DNA of 64,000 bases from Pelecanus crispus (Eukaryota > Chordata > Aves > Pelecaniformes > Pelecanidae): the NCBI RefSeq assembly GCF_030463565.1, contig NC_134675.1:12173862-12237861 (forward strand), in the 5' to 3' direction. The notes under the pieces were generated by a model. The model saw only the letters and a list, made by a program, of their open reading frames with translations, made no database searches and had not been told where the DNA came from. The number at the start of each line of letters is the position of its first letter. The first letter of the stretch is position 1. The position numbers and the translations under genes were made by a program. Positions 58,215 through 64,000 of this stretch are shown piece by piece.

Positions 58215-61200
58215 TCGCAAGGGGCAGATGGTTTACCAGCAGGTCCTGTATGTGGAGAGACCCAGTGCTCTGCAGGGCTGGAACTGGGGCTACTGTGGCC
58301 ACTGTTCCTTCTACCGCACCCTGTACCCCCATGCCTGGATGGTCTATGAGCTCCCAGAGCAAAATGTGGTGCTCACTTGCTGCCAGGTCTCTCCTGTAAT
58401 CCCCCATGACTATAAGGTAAGGAGGTGATGGCCCCGTGCTCACTGCAGCCTGTCCCATGGGAGTGCTGGGCTATACTGGGCTGCGGCAGCATGGCTCTTA
58501 TGGAGCAGGTTGGCAGGGACTTTGCAGAGCTGCCTGCATGGGAAGGGGAAAGGATTGGCATGGCAGAGATGGGGCTGTCCTGTGAGATGCTCAGTGCATC
58601 CTTTTTGGGCAGCAGAGGCTCGGAGCTGTCAAGCTTTTGACCCTTGAGCATTGCTCATGCATCCAGGGATGCTGCAGTAGAGGAGTTCCTTATCTTGTTG
58701 CCTGAAGATGACCAGGCTTGCTGCCTTGTTAATGTTCTTTCCCAGCCTGGTCTTTTCTGTCCCAAGACCCTGTCCCTAGTGCCAGCTGCCACCCAGGTGT
58801 GTAACAGCAAGACCTTGGAAGGCTTTGCCCCTCCTGGGGTGGTCGGTGCTGGGAGGAGTAATCCCTTTTTCCCTGTGCTTAGCTCTGGCAGCTGCTCCTT
58901 TCCTCTCTGACCTGTGCTCTGACACTTTGTCCTGCTTGTTCCCTGCCTTTGGTTTTGTCCTGTGGCCATCCCAGCTCCTGCCTACCTGGAATGGCAGGTC
59001 CAGAGCTGTGGCCTTACTGCCCGAAGGATCTGGTGTTAATGTTTTAGGAAACCCTCAGCCTGTACTTGTGGGTTGGTTTGTCAGATGGATGGTCCTGAGA
59101 GTGTTTTAGCTGGCTCTTGTGTGCCATCCCCAAGGGAAGAGCTGCTTATTAGCTGGGCTTTCCCAACATTTCCCCCGTCTCCGCTCAGCAATGCTCCCAG
59201 GCAAGAGGAACCCCCACAGCAATGCAGAAGGTCGGGGATGGCAGCAAGGGATGCCTTGCTGCTCCTGCATGCTGCTCCTGCTCACTCCCAGCCCCGGGTG
59301 GGAGTGGCAGGCTGCACTGCCAACACACCTGACCTTCCTCTTACAGGCTCACATGCTTTGCTGGGGTAGCAGCTTGTTGAGCAGATGGGTGGTGAGACAC
59401 CCGCCTGAGCCTTAAATGCTGCTTTCCATCTGTGTATTGCCTGGTGTGGGGGTTTGCTAGCCCAGGGCTCATGATCTGAATTTTGTATTGCCTGCCCCAA
59501 AAAATCCTCTGCTCCCACTGCTGCTCCCCAGCTTGGCAGTAGACTCTGAGATCAAGTTGTTCCTGGTGCTCTTGTTCTCGCTGCATCCCACATGGTCTGA
59601 GAAGTGATGCTCCTGACTGCTAACTGCAGAGCACCAGTCCTATACATGGTGTTATCTGTCTCTGCCAGGACTCTAGCCTGCCGGTGGGAGTGTTCATCTG
59701 GGAGGTGGAGAATGGGAGGGACAAGGATGTGGACATCTCCATCATATTCAGCCTGCAGAACGGCATGGGAACGAAGGGGGACAGGACCGGATGGCATTGG
59801 AATGAGCCCTTCGCCTTCAAGAAGGAAGGCGAGTGGGTTGCTGGAGTCCTGCTGCACCACCGCATGCATGTCAACCCCTTCACCCTTGCCATCTCTGCCT
59901 GGGAGAAGGTAAAGGGCTGGCACTGGTGCTGTGGCTCCTGCTGTGGGGGGGAAGCTGGTAAAGGATGAGTGTGCAATGGGTCAGCACCGGTCCCCGGCAC
60001 TTGCCTGACTGCTGGGGCAGGAGCGGGGATGTGAATTCCCCAAGGGCACCCTCTTTGGGGGTGGGTGCCAGGAGCGAAGCTGTGGGTGAAGCTTGCAGGA
60101 CGGCAGGCAAATAGGTTTGGAGTTAGCATTGCTGGGCAGCATGTGGGGAGTGAGTTTGGGGTCCCAGGATTGTTGGGGGGGGGTCACTGCCCCCCCCTTG
60201 CACCTGCCCCTCAAAAGTACCAGCCCCTGGTGTGGTCTGGGGGGGATCTGCTCTCCTCCCACCCTGCAGAGACGTGCGGGTGCTCACATTGCCGGCTCCT
60301 TCAGAGGAGCCCTTTTGGTGACACTCTTCCCCTCCCCAGGCTGGTGTGGGAGTCACCCACCTTACTGCATTCAGTCCCATGGGATCCGGTAGAGAGGTGT
60401 GACAGGACCTCCTGCAGGATGGCAGGCTGGATTCCCCTGCCAGTGAGTATCTCTGTCCTCTGTGGAACAGGGGAGCACATGGCTATGCTGATGGTGGGAC
60501 ATGGGGCACCAGCCTTCACAAGCCAAGCAAGGGCGGGTTTCCCTTCCTCTGGCTGCCTCCAGGCAGTTGCAGGAAGTTCTCAGTGATGCTGTGGCTCTTT
60601 CCCAGCTTTAGCCTGTGTCTGAATTTCCCATTGCTTGTCACACTGTCCTTGCTGTGGTTCTCCAAAAGCTGTTGGCACCACTTCGGGGCTGTTCTCGGAG
60701 ATATTAATTGCATGCGCCAGTATCTTGTTAGTATGCAACCCTGCACAGACTGAGTTGAGATTTCTGCTGAATAGCCAGGATGATGCCCAGCCACCTTCCC
60801 TAAGTTCCTGTCGCCAGATCCACGAGCTGGGCCCTGTCAGATTTCTTCTAGCAGGCATTTAGCAGTCCTTGGGGTTTGGTGCTACTATCATTTGCTGTCC
60901 TCTTGTTACTATGTGGGTTTCCTGAAGGTCTCTCAAATTCCCTTGATACTTCTGCATCATCCTCTGTTGTCTGCTCACTCCCTTGGCAGAAGCCTTGAAG
61001 CAGGGTGGCAACTCCCAGCCCTTGCTGCTAACCTGTTATCATGACAAGATGACCATTTGCCTAATGTCTCTGCCAGCTTTTGAACAAGGATGATGCTGAC
61101 AAACTAGTGGCGCTGGCACTGGGCCTCTGCAAGATTTCTTGAAGCTTAAATTATGTAAAGCATTTACCTAAATATTTCTGGAAAACTGTTTCCTGCCTGC

Positions 61201-62345
61201 TTGTCAGCAGATGCACTCAGAGCTCTCCAGGCTGTTGGGATGTGGTTTTCCTTCATGCATGCCAGGCATTATCATAGTCAGGATCTGTGCTTCTGTTAAA
61301 ATTGTTGCTTTAATGAGTTTACCTGGTACACATGTCAGAACCAGCATGTAATTATCCAGCTGCCTCAGGGCTTTTCTTAAATACGGGCACAGTTCAAGCA
61401 CCCTGCAAAAAGGTGGAAGTGATGACTGTCACTAGAAAGTCACAGTGTCTCTGAGTGCAGCACAGTTACAAAGTCATGGGGTGCTCTGTCCCTCTCACTC
61501 GTGCCTGGTAGCTTTTCCTGCCTGATTTGTTCCTCTGCTTTGATGACTTATTTTTTTAACCCCTCTGCCCATGGCAGGTATTTTTTCCTGCTTGCAAACA
61601 GCAGTTACTTGCATGCAATAATGTCATCTCTTAACACCCTGGGGATGTGCCCTCCAGGTTGCAAGGGGGCTGGGGCATTCCTGAATAGCCTCATCCCCCT
61701 TGGGGCGTGTGGGAGCATCAGTGTCCTCCCCAACCCCATCTGTCGCCCACCCCTCCCCCCCCCAGTCCTGTCCTGTCCTGTCCCATCCCCCCCCCAAGGC
61801 TTAACGGGGTCACTTGTGAATATTTTTTTTCCTGGAAAGTAAAAGTAGCCCAATGGAGAAGGGCAAGGTGACAGCGGCAGCGGTATGTGCCAGCTGCAGG
61901 GTGCCTGCCCAGGGGCACAGGATACTGGAGCTGGCCCTGGCTTGGGACATGCCCCGTGTTCATTTTGGCTCCAAGGAGAAGCTGCACCTCAGGTGGGTGG
62001 GTTGTCTGTACTGAGGCTTGGCTCATGTCCCTGAAGCTCCCTTCTCCCTGCCTCTGGGCTTGATTGCTGCCTGGGGAGCCTTGTGCCACCCACTTCCTGT
62101 GGCCATGGCCCTGCCAGCTCATGGAGTGGACCTTCTCCCCAGCCCCTGCTCCTCAACACCCCTGCACTAGCAGTTACTTTATTCTGGTGTTCATCATAGT
62201 CCAGCCCCTCTCCCATGGCTGGGTGGGCTTCCCAGCCTGAGCCCACAGCGTACCCACCAAACCCCTGCTTGGCAGGTGGTACACCCGCTTCTTTGGCAGC
62301 AGAGGCGATGCCGCTCCTGCCCTGTCGCATCATGCCCTGACTCAC

Positions 62346-63060
62346 TGTTTTAGAGTGGTTTCGAGGATTCCCAGGGAAAGAATGGCATGCACACACAGAC
62401 TATCTAGCAGCACAAAAGACTTTATTAACTACACTACAAGCGTCCAGCAAAGCAATAGTCTTACCGACCCGAGGACTGTGAGGAAGATGGTCCATCCGTA
62501 CAGTCTTGTGCCGTCTTGTGCTGCGAGCTCAGCCCAGCGGTCGGTAGGTACCAGCTTTACATGGGCGTCCCCACGGAGGCAACGGTGACCTCGCCGTACA
62601 CCTGCCCACCCCTCTTCAGGAAATCCCGGTATTTATATGGCAGGGGAAATGGGTTTCAACACACGTGGCCAGCGAGTGCCGAAAACACACCTCGGTCGCA
62701 ACAAAGGGAGCCTATGGCGCGTGCGCCCACTGGCCAGGCACGCTGCACGCGACATAGTCATCCCATCTATTGGTTCATGGGCTTTGTTCACGTGGCATAT
62801 TACCATAATCCAGCAGTCACATATCATCTATGCTCAAGCCAATAACAGGATGCTTGCAAAGCAAGCAAAATCATGAGCTGTGCCTTATATCTTCACAGCT
62901 GCACATCCTCCCTAACATTTCTCAGATTTTTATCTCTATGGTCAGCATTTCAAACAATAAATTATCTGTCTCTTGTGCTAACTGCATTCCTTGGCTATCT
63001 ACTTCTCACCCAGTGTCCATCCATGGACCAAAATTCCATCTTTTAACCCTTCCGTACACA
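62346..63060 (-). mobile_element. Solo LTR of a third family inside a GBA2 coding exon
   Basis: TG...CA ends with a perfect 5-base target duplication ctcac (62341-62345 and 63061-63065) split a single GBA2 exon between ALTHY and EEWERK. A minus-strand AATAAA near 62420 and a TATA-like cATATAAATA near 62638 support reverse orientation. Sequence differs from the ERVL LTRs. Confidence 0.88.
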
Positions 63061-64000
63061 CTCACTATGAAGAGTGGGAGAGGAAGATCGAAGCGTGGCA
63101 GAAGCCCACCCTGGAGAAACAGATAAGGGTAGATGGGAGCACCTTCTCGGTGGCCTCCTGCGGTTGTCTGGGGGGGTCAAGGCAGGAGCATCACCACCTT
63201 GGCCACTGTGATTGAGTTTCCCTCTTGCCCGCAGCCAGCTGCCTTCCTGGTACAAGTTGTCCCTCTTCAATGAGCTGTACTTTGTGATGGACCATCTGGG
63301 TGGAGCTGCCCCTGGACTGCTGCGCTGAGGACCTGCAGGGGCCAGTGGGGGCTGGCCTCTCCCACCTCCTCCCCATCTTGCAGGAGTACGGAAGGTTTGC
63401 TTATTTGGAAGGTAACTTGCAGGGACGTGATGGATGGTCCCAACTCAACCCTCCCTGTTGCTGTCACCAGGTGGTTTTTAACCTGCCATGGGGATGCTTT
63501 TCAACCTGCCATGGGGATGCTTCTCACACCCTGATGGGTAGGGAGCAGTGCTGTTCCCAGCAAAACCCCTTGCAGGACCAAGCCCTGTAGGGTACTGCAT
63601 AAGGTCTTCTCCAGACCCCTGGGTGCTATACATAGAGAATAAAAACCACTTCTAACGGGAGCCCCTGCCTGTGCCAGGAAAGGGCCCAGCCTCTCAGGCT
63701 GTGCGGGAGGGAGGACCTGCTCCTCCTTTTACCCTCCCTGTGGCAGGTCTCCCATCCCTCACAGTCTCCCTGGTCCTTCCAGGCCAGGAGTACCAGATGT
63801 ACACCTACGATGTCCACTTCTATGCCTCCTTCACTCTTGTCATGCTGTGGCCCAAGCTGCAGATCAGCCTGCAGTATGACATTGATGAGTGACCCAGGAG
63901 ACCTTGGCTTGACGCTTGCTGATGTCTTGACCTAGGGAAGAGATGGAGGATTTGGGACAGTGTATGCCATAGAAATCTGTGCCATGGAGCCAGCATCCCC

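Larger units (their letters stand above)
55056..63884 (+). pseudogene. GBA2: GBA2 (non-lysosomal glucosylceramidase), decayed, 5' and 3' incomplete
   Basis: GBA2 hydrolyses glucosylceramide at the cytosolic face of the ER and Golgi. Exons recognised are 55056-55147 (RYFRWWYKMTQVEKK), 55367-55482 ([20 protein letters not shown]), 55612-55628 continued at about 58215-58416 ([20 protein letters not shown]), 59669-59908 (LPVGVFIWEVENGRD), 60340-60442 (GVGVTHLTAF), 61849-61992 (LELALAWDMPRVHFGSKEKL), 62276-62345 continued at 63066-63122, 63239-63411 (LPSWYKLSLFNELYF) and 63783-63884 ([19 protein letters not shown]). Damage to the host gene: a 2.6 kb ERV composite in the third exon; TGA at 60400-60402 for the Trp of VWQDLLQDG; a 715 bp LTR in the seventh; about eight bases missing near 63295, shifting frame; and donor positions reading ataagg (63123) and atgagt (63885) instead of gt. 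The exon at 61849 also does not join in phase with the one before it. N-terminal exons are absent. The C-terminal catalytic part would lie past the right edge. Introns are retained, so it is not a retrocopy. Confidence 0.9.

Overview
This is avian nuclear DNA. CR1 LINEs with the (ATTCTATG)n tail, several ERVL-type LTR elements with a tRNA-Lys primer site, short GC-rich introns and CpG-island promoters all point to a bird. TMEM8B, MSMP, RGP1, GBA2 and a CD72-type lectin identify the block as the counterpart of human 9p13.3, which in chicken lies on the Z chromosome. The local order differs from human: CD72 lies beside TMEM8B. HINT2, SPAG8 and NPR2, which lie between TMEM8B and MSMP in human, are not seen.

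Layout. 1-6.3 kb: two minus-strand C-type-lectin-like receptor genes with ITIM tails. The left one is CD72-like, has a stop at codon 3 and shows no lectin domain before the window edge. The right one has a complete non-sugar-binding lectin fold and carries a solo LTR in an intron. 6.9-10.1 kb: plus-strand Myb/SANT-like gene with one apparent frame break. 10.5-11.1 kb: minus-strand decayed beta-1,3-glycosyltransferase fragment. 12.2-16 kb: CR1 copies lying tail to tail. 16-22.2 kb: no recognisable gene. 22.2-31.3 kb: TMEM8B on the minus strand, apparently intact in 12 exons, with a 1 kb degenerate minisatellite in intron 1. 31.5-32 kb: a second minisatellite. 32.4-33.5 kb: exons of an unrecognised plus-strand gene. 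33.5-42.6 kb: LTR elements, including one 7.3 kb ERVL with both LTRs. 42.8-44.0 kb: intact MSMP, beginning 238 bases after that ERVL. 45.9-52.1 kb: RGP1 on the minus strand, intact except that its first coding exon was not found. 54-63.9 kb: GBA2 on the plus strand, clearly decayed, with a 2.6 kb ERV composite inside one coding exon and a 715 bp solo LTR inside another.

How it fits together. MSMP and RGP1 converge, and RGP1 and GBA2 diverge, as in mammals. The divergent promoter interval has lost the recognisable first exons of both RGP1 and GBA2 and contains a solo LTR without matching target-site duplications. That is what LTR-LTR recombination with deletion would leave. TMEM8B, MSMP and most of RGP1 read cleanly, while GBA2, the first codons of CD72 and the glycosyltransferase do not. 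This mixture could mean lineage-specific gene loss, or a degenerating W-linked copy of a Z segment. Sex-specific read depth would separate the two.

Limits: exon boundaries come from reading splice sites and recalled family sequences, without alignment software. No RNA genes or CRISPR arrays were seen.
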